A stretch of DNA of 58,380 nucleotides from Apilactobacillus timberlakei. GTDB lineage: Bacteria > Bacillota > Bacilli > Lactobacillales > Lactobacillaceae. The position numbers were made by a program, and so were the translations under genes. The DNA lies in assembly GCF_002993965.1 (NCBI RefSeq), contig NZ_POST01000002.1, positions 259,886-318,265 on the forward strand, in the 5' to 3' direction. Shown piece after piece: positions 19,055-26,014 of the stretch; position 1 is the first letter of the stretch; every line of letters starts with the position of its first letter. The notes beneath the pieces were generated by a model. That model searched no databases. It was given only the letters and a program-made list of their open reading frames with translations, and had not been told where the DNA came from.

Positions 19055-19561
19055 TTAATTTTTATTAAAAAATTCTTTAGATACCTCATCAATATTTAAA
19101 TTCATATCTACAATACCAAATTTATTAAAGATCTTCCAAGCATATGTAAAATCTTTTTCACTATGATTAAACAAACTATTAATCATCATTTTCTTAATAA
19201 CTAAGTAAACATTGCTAAATTCATTATCAGCTTTATTTTTAAACAGTTTTTTTTGTTCATTCTCAGAAATAATAATAAGATGATTCCAATTTTTTAAGTT
19301 TGCTACTAAAAAGAAAAGATTCATACTTTTAGTAAAGTCTTTTATCATAGTATTTTTATAATCCATAATATCAATATTTACATTAGGATTAGATAAAATA
19401 CTAAATCGTTTAGAATCTTTAGCTAATTTAGCTAAACTAATATCTAAATTAATATATGCTTTTTGTAACCGATTACTTTTATTTACTGTAAAGTTATCTT
19501 TTTGCTCAGATAATCTAAAATTAGCTATTGATTTTTTTAACATATTTTCAAAATCAAACAA
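19055..19561 (-). CDS. Uncharacterised protein, possibly degenerate dUTPase/MazG-like
   Basis: 168 aa from a TTG start (19559-19561, MFDFENMLKK) with AAGGAAGTG 6 bases upstream; an earlier in-frame TTG has no site. No signal peptide or membrane helix; predicted almost all helical and Lys/Asn-rich. The spacing of helices (LDISLAKLAKDSKRF, then MIKDFTKSMNLFFLVANL, then YAWKIFNKFGI) recalls the dimeric dUTPase all-alpha fold, but the metal-binding glutamates I would expect are not there. That likeness is weak inference. It lies between tRNA-Arg and glnA. Confidence 0.7.
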   Translation of the reverse strand: MFDFENMLKKSIANFRLSEQKDNFTVNKSNRLQKAYINLDISLAKLAKDSKRFSILSNPNVNIDIMDYKNTMIKDFTKSMNLFFLVANLKNWNHLIIISENEQKKLFKNKADNEFSNVYLVIKKMMINSLFNHSEKDFTYAWKIFNKFGIVDMNLNIDEVSKEFFNKN

Positions 19562-19618
19562 AATATTCACTTCCTTCAAAACAATTTAAAATTTTAACAT
19601 TAATAAAAATAAATTCAA

Positions 19619-19660
19619 GAAAAAAGAGACTATAAATTATATATAGCCTCTTTTAAAAAT
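19619..19660 (-). terminator. Terminator after glnA
   Basis: Minus-strand hairpin AAAGAGGCTATA / TATAGTCTCTTT with one mismatch, followed by a T run. It lies just past the glnA stop and ends the glnRA operon. Confidence 0.8.
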
Positions 19661-19667
19661 AAATATT

Positions 19668-21011
19668 TTAATATTGTTCCATGTATTGGTCTCTTTCCCA
19701 TTCAGAAACTTGTGCGCGATATGCATCATATTCTAAATGCTTAGCAGCTAAGAAACTATTGAAAATCTTCTCACCCAACGCATGTTTCATAGTCTTATCA
19801 GAAGATAATTCTTTAAGGCCATCCAATAAGTCATCTGGCAAATTAACAATCTGATTATCTTTTCTTTCTTGAGCATTCATATGATAAATATTTCTATCAA
19901 CACTCTTTGGTGGAACAATTTCATTTCTTAATCCATCTAATCCAGCTTCTAATACAGAAGCAATGGCCATATATGGATTAGCTGTTGGATCAGCACTTCT
20001 CAATTCTAGTCTAGTTGCTAATCCACGAGCATTAGGCACTCTAATTAATGGTGAACGATTTGATCCAGACCAAGCTACATAAACAGGTGCTTCATATCCA
20101 GGAACTAAACGTTTATATGAGTTAACGATTGGATCACAAATAGCAGTATAGCTCTTAGCATGTTTCATCAGTCCACCTAAGAAATGATAAGCAGTTTCAG
20201 ATAATTGTAATTCACCATTTTTATCATAAAAAGCATCCCCATCATTGTTAAACAATGACATATTTAAATGCATACCTGATCCATTAATACCACTTAATGG
20301 TTTTGGCATAAATGTAGCATAAAGTCCGTGTTTTCTAGCAACTGTTTTAACAACTAGTTTAAACGTTTGAATATTATCAGCAGCGTTCAAAGCATCCGCG
20401 TATTTAAAATCAATTTCATGTTGTCCAGGAGCTACTTCATGATGGGCTGCTTCAACATCAAAGCCCATTTCTTCAAGAGTTAAAACAATATCTCGACGAC
20501 AGTTTCCACCTAAATCTAGTGGAGCCATATCGAAATAACTACCATGATCATTCAACTTTGTAGTTGGTTTTCCATTTTCGTCCATCTTAAATAAGAAAAA
20601 TTCAGGTTCAGGTCCAATATTAAATGAAGTATATCCAGCATCCTTCATATCCTTTAAGACACGAATTAAATTATTACGAGGATCTCCTTCAAATGGTTCA
20701 CCATTAGTTTTATAAACTTCACAAATTACTCTAGCAATTTTACCTCTTTCTGAACTCCATGGGAAAATCATCCAAGTTGAAAGATCTGGGTGTAAGTACA
20801 TATCACTTTCTTCAATTCTAACGAAACCTTCAATAGAAGATCCGTCAAACATTAATTTGTTATCAAGCAAATCATCTAATTGACTGATTGGAACTTCAAC
20901 ATTTTTTAATGTTCCTAAAACATCGGTAAACATTAGTCTTAGGAATTTAACGTCTTCTTCTTTTACGATTCGACGAATATCGTCTTTTGAATAATCATGT
21001 TTTGTAGCCAT
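19668..21011 (-). CDS. glnA: Glutamine synthetase type I
   Basis: ATP-dependent ammonia assimilation into glutamine (447 aa, the short GSI-alpha length without adenylylation insert). Seen: [25 protein letters not shown], the ATP-site segment [11 protein letters not shown], and [12 protein letters not shown] near the end. In Firmicutes feedback-inhibited GlnA also controls GlnR. glnR lies 34 bases upstream in the same transcript. Confidence 0.98.
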   Translation of the reverse strand: MATKHDYSKDDIRRIVKEEDVKFLRLMFTDVLGTLKNVEVPISQLDDLLDNKLMFDGSSIEGFVRIEESDMYLHPDLSTWMIFPWSSERGKIARVICEVYKTNGEPFEGDPRNNLIRVLKDMKDAGYTSFNIGPEPEFFLFKMDENGKPTTKLNDHGSYFDMAPLDLGGNCRRDIVLTLEEMGFDVEAAHHEVAPGQHEIDFKYADALNAADNIQTFKLVVKTVARKHGLYATFMPKPLSGINGSGMHLNMSLFNNDGDAFYDKNGELQLSETAYHFLGGLMKHAKSYTAICDPIVNSYKRLVPGYEAPVYVAWSGSNRSPLIRVPNARGLATRLELRSADPTANPYMAIASVLEAGLDGLRNEIVPPKSVDRNIYHMNAQERKDNQIVNLPDDLLDGLKELSSDKTMKHALGEKIFNSFLAAKHLEYDAYRAQVSEWERDQYMEQY

Positions 21012-21045
21012 TTAACTCTACCCCTAACATTTTGATTAGATTTAA

Positions 21046-21420
21046 TTAAAAAGAATTATTGCCTTTAACGTCTTTTGAGTTTAATCCACCAACGTTTAAC
21101 AATTCATCAGATAGCAATCTTCTTGCTTCTTGGTCTGATAATTTGTTTCTAGAACCGCTATTAAAAGCCTCCTGCTTTCTCTGTTCATAAACATTCTTAA
21201 TTTTAGAAATGTTCATGCCATCAGATATATAGTCTTTAATTTCCAAAATTAAATCGATATCATTTAAAGAATACATTCTTCGATTTCCCTCATTTCTTTC
21301 TGGAGAAACCAAACCTTGTTCTTCATAATATCTAATTTGTCTAGCAGTTAAACTAGTAAGTTTCATAACAGTACCTATTGGCAAAACTGATAATGAACGT
21401 CTTAAGTCCTTTTCTTTCAT
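21046..21420 (-). CDS. glnR: MerR-family nitrogen regulator GlnR
   Basis: 124 aa repressor of glnRA and ammonium transport genes under nitrogen excess. The N-terminal winged helix reads IGTVMKLTSLTARQIRYYEEQGLVSPERNEGNRRMYS, given here as positions 15-50 in part: key MerR residues RQIRYYE and NRRMYS. A GlnR operator lies in its own promoter region, so the operon is autoregulated. The C-terminal tail is the expected GlnA-responsive segment. Confidence 0.96.
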   Translation of the reverse strand: MKEKDLRRSLSVLPIGTVMKLTSLTARQIRYYEEQGLVSPERNEGNRRMYSLNDIDLILEIKDYISDGMNISKIKNVYEQRKQEAFNSGSRNKLSDQEARRLLSDELLNVGGLNSKDVKGNNSF

Positions 21421-21447
21421 AAATAACTCCCTCTAATAGTTTTATAA

Positions 21448-21471
21448 TAACATTATAATTAAGTATGTCAA
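21448..21471 (-). promoter_or_regulatory. Promoter of glnR-glnA
   Basis: Minus strand TTGACA (21466-21471) followed 16-18 bases later by an AT-rich -10 (TATTATAA). The -10 register is ambiguous. The GlnR operator abuts the upstream side of the -35. Confidence 0.6.
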
Positions 21472-21478
21472 GTTAATA

Positions 21479-21495
21479 TGTAACATAACATAACA
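21479..21495 (-). promoter_or_regulatory. GlnR operator
   Basis: Minus strand TGTTATGTTATGTTACA matches the known GlnR/TnrA consensus TGTNAN7TNACA at every fixed position. It lies 7 bases upstream of the glnR -35 element, consistent with repression by GlnR. Confidence 0.85.
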
Positions 21496-21507
21496 TGAGT
21501 TTAATTA

Positions 21508-22428
21508 TTAACTCTTTTTCCATTTAATAATGTCTTTTTTTATTGCATCAATTTGATGATTATCAGATAAAATGTCATACCATGTCACATCCATTTTATT
21601 TCTAAACCATGTAAGTTGTCTTTTGGCATAATGTCTTGAATTTTTTTTAATCAAATCTTTTATATCAGAAACCAACTTATTTCCATTAAAATATTCATTA
21701 AATTCTTTATAACCAATACCTTTACATGCAGGCAATGATAATCCGCCGTGTTGATACAGCCATTTATTTTCTTCCAAAAGGTCTCCATCAAACATTAGGT
21801 CCACTCGTTTATTAATACGATCGTATAACAATGAACGGTTAGTATTCAAAGCAACAATATAACTATCGATTTCATCATCATTGTTATCAGATTGGGCAGA
21901 AAACTTTTCGCCAGTTTGTTTATAAAATTCTACCGCTCTGATTATACGCCTTTCATTGTTAACTGGAATATTAATTGCTGCATCATGATCAATTAAATCT
22001 AACTCTTTCCATAAAGCATATTTACCATTTTGAACGGCTTTTTTATGCATCTCATTTCTAAATGAATTATCAACTGAAGAACCGTCTCCAAAATTAAACC
22101 CATCAACAAGAGATTGCAAATAAAAGCCAGTACCACCAACTATAATTGGCAATTTATCTTTGTCAGATATTTCTTTTATTAATTTTTTAGCATCTGATAC
22201 AAATTCAGAAGCAGAATATGTTTCTTCAACATTTTTAATATTAATAAGATGATGCTTAATACCTTGTTTTTCTTTTTCCGTAACTTTGGCAGTACCAATA
22301 TTTAAATTACGATATATTTGCATTGAATCTCCAGAAATAATCTCTCCATTAAATTGTTTGGCCAATTTAATAGACAAATCAGTCTTCCCAACAGCCGTTG
22401 GTCCAGCTATTATTAGAACTTTATACAT
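21508..22428 (-). CDS. miaA: tRNA dimethylallyltransferase MiaA
   Basis: Adds dimethylallyl to A37 of tRNAs reading UNN codons (306 aa). Seen: P-loop GPTAVGKTDLS, DSMQIYRNLNIGTAK, the segment VGGTGFYLQSL, and the C-terminal RHYAKRQLTWFRN. It lies upstream of glnR on the same strand with 87 bases between, which hold the glnR promoter and operator. Confidence 0.96.
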   Translation of the reverse strand: MYKVLIIAGPTAVGKTDLSIKLAKQFNGEIISGDSMQIYRNLNIGTAKVTEKEKQGIKHHLINIKNVEETYSASEFVSDAKKLIKEISDKDKLPIIVGGTGFYLQSLVDGFNFGDGSSVDNSFRNEMHKKAVQNGKYALWKELDLIDHDAAINIPVNNERRIIRAVEFYKQTGEKFSAQSDNNDDEIDSYIVALNTNRSLLYDRINKRVDLMFDGDLLEENKWLYQHGGLSLPACKGIGYKEFNEYFNGNKLVSDIKDLIKKNSRHYAKRQLTWFRNKMDVTWYDILSDNHQIDAIKKDIIKWKKS

Positions 22429-22502
22429 AAAATCACGTCATTTCGTTTAAATAATCAGTATACTAATAGTAATAAATTATTGAATAAAAATAAACACAAA
22501 AC

Positions 22503-22531
22503 TGGATATATTAATATAAATCTTGCATAAT
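22503..22531 (+). promoter_or_regulatory. Probable promoter of the DUF3042 gene
   Basis: TGGATA (22503-22508), 17-base spacer, CATAAT (22526-22531), about 45 bases before the ATG. A second AT-rich -10-like stretch (TTATACAT) lies closer, so the register is uncertain. Confidence 0.45.
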
Positions 22532-22577
22532 AGAATTGTATGAAAATTATACATAAACAAATAAGGAGGGTATTATA

Positions 22578-22754
22578 ATGAAAAAATTTGGAAACGGATT
22601 CTTTCTTGGGGTATTAGCAACATTAAGTGCTGTTGTAGGTGCATTATTCTCTTTCAAGAAAACAGTTGTTGAACCTGTTGAAAATCATGAGCAGAAACTT
22701 GACGAAAATAGAAAAAGAGTTTTGCGCAAACAACGTTCAGCTCACTTAAACTAA
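22578..22754 (+). CDS. DUF3042 family small membrane-anchored protein
   Basis: 58 aa protein with a good AAGGAGGG ribosome site. One N-terminal hydrophobic helix (GFFLGVLATLSAVVGALFSF), then a charged cytoplasmic-type tail ending LRKQRSAHLN. It matches the small DUF3042 family widespread in lactobacilli. Function is unknown. It is the only plus-strand gene in this stretch, faces the rhodanese gene across a shared terminator, and is transcribed alone. Confidence 0.85.
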   Translation: MKKFGNGFFLGVLATLSAVVGALFSFKKTVVEPVENHEQKLDENRKRVLRKQRSAHLN

Positions 22755-22770
22755 AAAATAATTTAAGTTA

Positions 22771-22828
22771 AAAAATAAACCTATTTAAAGCCAATTAATA
22801 GTTTGGCTTTAAATAGGTTTATTTTTAT
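22771..22828. terminator. Bidirectional terminator between DUF3042 and rhodanese genes
   Basis: Perfect 22-base inverted repeat (22773-22794 with 22803-22824, core AACCTATTTAAAGCCAA) around an 8-base loop, A-rich on the left and T-rich on the right, so it can stop both convergent transcripts. Confidence 0.9.
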
Positions 22829-22838
22829 TGTAAAGCAT

Positions 22839-23216
22839 TTATTTTTTAGTCTTACCATTCCAATTACGATAACCACTTTTTAAGATATAAATCTTTTTAT
22901 ATCCTTTTTTATTTAATAATATCGCAGCTCGCATACTAATAGTCATTCCTTGATCATATAAGTATACAGGCAAATCAGATCTGATATTACCATAAAAATT
23001 TTTCAGAGTTGAATATGGCATACTTCTTGCACCTAAGATATGTCCAGCATCAAAATCTCTCGTCTCTCTGAGATCAATTATTTGTCCACGATGACTGCCC
23101 TTTTGAAATCCATTTTCACTAACTATTTTAGCAGCCTTTTTGGCTCTTAACCTAGTTGAAAGATTAATGACAAAAAAAGCCACAATAATTAATAAAACTA
23201 TCATAAGTGAAATCAT
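22839..23216 (-). CDS. Membrane-anchored rhodanese-like protein lacking the active-site cysteine
   Basis: 125 aa. One N-terminal membrane helix (residues 2-19), a basic linker, then a rhodanese fold (IIDLRETRDFDAGHILGARSMPY). The active-site loop reads YLYDQGMTIS: the persulfide cysteine is replaced by D88. Sulfur transfer by the usual route is therefore not expected, and a binding or scaffold role is more likely (inference). It lies 28 bases downstream of glcK, like B. subtilis YqhL in the yqgP-yqgQ-glcK-yqhL neighbourhood. Confidence 0.88.
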   Translation of the reverse strand: MISLMIVLLIIVAFFVINLSTRLRAKKAAKIVSENGFQKGSHRGQIIDLRETRDFDAGHILGARSMPYSTLKNFYGNIRSDLPVYLYDQGMTISMRAAILLNKKGYKKIYILKSGYRNWNGKTKK

Positions 23217-23244
23217 TATGATTCCCCCTAATTAAATTATTTGT

Positions 23245-24213
23245 TTAATTTTTTGCATTTCTTAAAGCTAATGATCCAGCACCAATAACTCCAGCATCAT
23301 TACCTAATTGAGCTAAACGAATTTTGGTAGAATCACGAACTGGTCTAAATGCATTTTCTTGGAAATATTTAGTGGTTGGTTGTAATAAAGTGTTGCCAGC
23401 ATTTGATACACCACCACCAATAACAATATTACCTGGATTTAATGTATTACCAACATTAGCTAATGCTAAACCTAAGAAGTAACATACACGATCTACAACT
23501 TGATTTGCAAAAATATCACCATTATCTGCTAAGAAGAAAACAATTTTAGAAGTAATTTCTTCACCATTAATAATCATTTCTTTAAGTCTAGAATTTCCAG
23601 TAAATTCAGTAGATAAACTTTTAGCAACATTAACTACTCCTGTAGCAGAAGCATATTGTTCTAAACAGCCTCTTTTACCACAAGTACACATAAATCCACC
23701 AGGTTCAACGGTAATATGGCCAATTTCACCAGCACCACCATTAACACCATGTGCTAGTTCTCCATTGATGATAACACCACCACCAACACCAGTTCCTAAA
23801 GTAACGAATACTACATCAGAATCTTTACTACCAGCACCTTGCCAATATTCTCCAAGAGAAGCAACATTAGCATCGTTGTCTACTGAAAAAGGAAGTCCTA
23901 ATGCTTGTTCGATTTGATCTTTAATATTTTGAGTAGTCTTCCAATTTAAGTTATAAGCACCAACAACTGTTCCATTTGCACGATCTACTGAACCTGGAGT
24001 TCCCATACCGATTCCTACAAAGTCATCGATTTTATGATCAGAGTTTTCCATTTTTTGAGTAATAGACTTAATAATGTTGGGAACAATTTTACTTCCGTTA
24101 GCGCTTACATCTGTAGTAATAGCCCACTTATCTAAAATTTCACCGCTATCAGTTAAAAATGCTAACTTTGTAGTAGTTCCTCCTAAATCAATTCCAATCA
24201 ACTTACGTACCAT
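23245..24213 (-). CDS. glcK: ROK-family glucokinase
   Basis: Phosphorylates glucose with ATP (322 aa). Seen: N-terminal ATP motif GIDLGGTTTKLA, the sugar-site segment GTGVGGGVIINGE, GEIGHI, and the ROK zinc signature CTCGKRGCLE. It follows yqgQ by 12 bases, a conserved Firmicutes arrangement. It is the only sugar kinase in the window. Confidence 0.96.
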   Translation of the reverse strand: MVRKLIGIDLGGTTTKLAFLTDSGEILDKWAITTDVSANGSKIVPNIIKSITQKMENSDHKIDDFVGIGMGTPGSVDRANGTVVGAYNLNWKTTQNIKDQIEQALGLPFSVDNDANVASLGEYWQGAGSKDSDVVFVTLGTGVGGGVIINGELAHGVNGGAGEIGHITVEPGGFMCTCGKRGCLEQYASATGVVNVAKSLSTEFTGNSRLKEMIINGEEITSKIVFFLADNGDIFANQVVDRVCYFLGLALANVGNTLNPGNIVIGGGVSNAGNTLLQPTTKYFQENAFRPVRDSTKIRLAQLGNDAGVIGAGSLALRNAKN

Positions 24214-24225
24214 TGTAGATTCCTC

Positions 24226-24441
24226 CTAAATATTGTTATCCTTAGTTTTATTTTCTTCGATTCTATGTTCATGTTTCAAAACTAATTTAGCCTGTAAGAA
24301 TTCTTCTTTAGTTATTACTTTGGATTCATGTAAATGGTCTAATTCTAAAGCCATTACTTCAATGTCCCATAGTCTTTTTCCTACATAAACATAGATACCA
24401 AATTTTTTTAATAATTGCTGCACATCATACAACGTATTCAT
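24226..24441 (-). CDS. yqgQ: YqgQ family protein (DUF910)
   Basis: 71 aa from the ATG of MNTLYDVQQLLKKFG; a longer in-frame start (24468) lacks a site, whereas GGATGTGGG precedes this ATG. The DUF910 signature is VYVGKRLWDIEVMALELDHLH. A small helical protein of unknown biochemical role, almost always beside glcK and the rhomboid protease, as here. Confidence 0.9.
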   Translation of the reverse strand: MNTLYDVQQLLKKFGIYVYVGKRLWDIEVMALELDHLHESKVITKEEFLQAKLVLKHEHRIEENKTKDNNI

Positions 24442-24467
24442 TGTCCCACATCCTAAAAAAAAATGCA

Positions 24468-25181
24468 CTAATTATTTGACATATATCCAGTCTTTAGGCA
24501 AAAAATTACTATTATCATTAATACTACAAAAGATAATATTTTTTTAGACTTATTCATTTTATAATTTGGAATACCTATAAAATATGGTATAAAGAATCCG
24601 CCAATTAATCCTCCTAAATGGCCAGCTATATCAATACCTGAGCTTAACAAGTCAAAAACGATATTAACAATTATTAATAATAAAAAACTTTGTGACATTT
24701 GTCTAACCGCGAAGTTATCACGAAAGTTTTCACCTAACATTAAAAATACACCAAATAATCCAAAGATGGCAGTACTTGCACCTGCACTTAATCCACTAGA
24801 AAATGCAAAACTTATAATATTACCCATTATACCTGAAAGCATAAAAATAGTTAAAAATCTTATATGCCCAAATATTTTTTCAATTTGAATTCCAACATAG
24901 TATAAACTAATTCCATTCATTAGTATGTGCAAAAAGCCAAGATGAATAAATATTGGCGTAATAAATCTCCACCATTCACCATAATATATAATCAGTGGTT
25001 TAATCATAGCGCCATTAGTAATAATTAATTGGCTAGTATTAGTTAAAAGTCCAAATAGGTAAATAAAGGCCATTATAATTAATATAAGTTCAGTAAAAAA
25101 AGGTCTTTCATCCATCTTCCTGTAAAAATTTGAATTTTTCAATTTAATATATAATTGTTTTAACTTTCTGATCAAAATCAT
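24468..25181 (-). CDS. Rhomboid-family intramembrane serine protease (GluP-like)
   Basis: 237 aa, six or seven membrane helices. The catalytic serine is in GASTAIFG and the catalytic histidine in HLGGLIGG, with the supporting HILMNG motif in helix 2. Soluble N-terminal part is short. The first ATG overlaps the upstream yqgN gene by 38 bases; a later ATG (MDERPFF) is possible, but its AGGAAG is too close, so the start is uncertain. Homologous to B. subtilis YqgP/GluP, which takes part in membrane protein quality control. Confidence 0.92.
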   Translation of the reverse strand: MILIRKLKQLYIKLKNSNFYRKMDERPFFTELILIIMAFIYLFGLLTNTSQLIITNGAMIKPLIIYYGEWWRFITPIFIHLGFLHILMNGISLYYVGIQIEKIFGHIRFLTIFMLSGIMGNIISFAFSSGLSAGASTAIFGLFGVFLMLGENFRDNFAVRQMSQSFLLLIIVNIVFDLLSSGIDIAGHLGGLIGGFFIPYFIGIPNYKMNKSKKILSFVVLMIIVIFCLKTGYMSNN

Positions 25182-25671
25182 CTACTTTCCAAATTGGTTG
25201 ACGATATATTTGTTCTGGGAGCCCTATAGAAATAGTATTGCCAGGATATTGTTTTAAAATTCGATCATAAAAACCTCCACCAAATCCTAATCGATCACCA
25301 GTTTCTGTTGAAAAAGCTATTCCTGGAACAATCATTAATCCTATATTATTTATAGGAAAACTTGATCCTTTAACTGGTTCATATATACCAAAAGAACTTT
25401 TTTTTAAAATAGTTTTTTCGTTGCATTCAATAAATATCATAACATTTTTAGAAACAACTTTAGGAATTAAAATTTTTTTATTATCTCTCAACGCTTTTCT
25501 GATAATTGGTTTAGTATCAAATTCAAAAGGCAAACTCATAGTTATAGCTACAGAATTACTGTTTTTCCATTCTGACCTACTAAATAAATTATCATATATT
25601 TTATCTAAGCCATTATGATTAGTTACCTTCAAATTATTAATAATTTCTTTTCTAATATCAGATTTAATCAT
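25144..25671 (-). CDS. 5-formyltetrahydrofolate cyclo-ligase
   Basis: Converts 5-formyl-THF to 5,10-methenyl-THF with ATP (175 aa). The family signature GFGGGFYDRIL and the segment IVPGIAFSTETGDRLG are visible. Known as YqgN in B. subtilis. It starts 51 bases after rpmG and overlaps the rhomboid gene. Confidence 0.93.
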   Translation of the reverse strand: MIKSDIRKEIINNLKVTNHNGLDKIYDNLFSRSEWKNSNSVAITMSLPFEFDTKPIIRKALRDNKKILIPKVVSKNVMIFIECNEKTILKKSSFGIYEPVKGSSFPINNIGLMIVPGIAFSTETGDRLGFGGGFYDRILKQYPGNTISIGLPEQIYRQPIWKVDDFDQKVKTIIY

Positions 25672-25687
25672 TTATATATACCCCAAG

Positions 25688-25728
25688 ATATAAAAAAAGG
25701 ATTGGGCTTTAAACCCTAATCCTTATTT
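25688..25728 (-). terminator. Hairpin terminator at the end of rpmG
   Basis: Minus strand AAGGATTAGGGTTTAAAGCCCAATCCTT forms a near-perfect hairpin followed by seven T. It overlaps the rpmG stop codon, so transcription into yqgN is probably reduced rather than absent, or yqgN has its own start. Confidence 0.8.
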
Positions 25729-25872
25729 TGTTTCACGATGTAATGTAACTTTTCTTTGACGTGGACAATATTTCTTTAATTCCAAACGGTCAGGATTGTT
25801 ACGACGGCTCTTAGTAGATAGGTAATTACGTTCGTGACATTCTGTACATTCTAGTGTAATGTGTACTCTCAT
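25723..25872 (-). CDS. rpmG: Ribosomal protein bL33
   Basis: 49 aa: [34 protein letters not shown], ending TLHRETK. Zinc-ribbon cysteines C9 and C12 are kept, but the second pair is reduced to one (CPRQ), an intermediate state between zinc and non-zinc L33 forms. It has a GGAGGTGT site. Many Firmicutes carry more than one rpmG; only one lies here. Confidence 0.95.
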   Translation of the reverse strand: MRVHITLECTECHERNYLSTKSRRNNPDRLELKKYCPRQRKVTLHRETK

Positions 25873-26014
25873 TAGTGTTACACCTCCAAATTTACTTTAT
25901 TTATAATTTATAGATATAAACAACTGTCAACTTTTAATATATTATCATTTTTTTAGCGATTTGACCAGAGTTTATATAAATATTGTTAAGGAAAATTACT
26001 TAACACCTATATTT

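Noticed and set aside
25985-26004. GTTAAG / CTTAAC hairpin after the pbp gene as a terminator
   Set aside because: Only 6-base arms, AT-rich, and a poor T run; too weak to list as a terminator.
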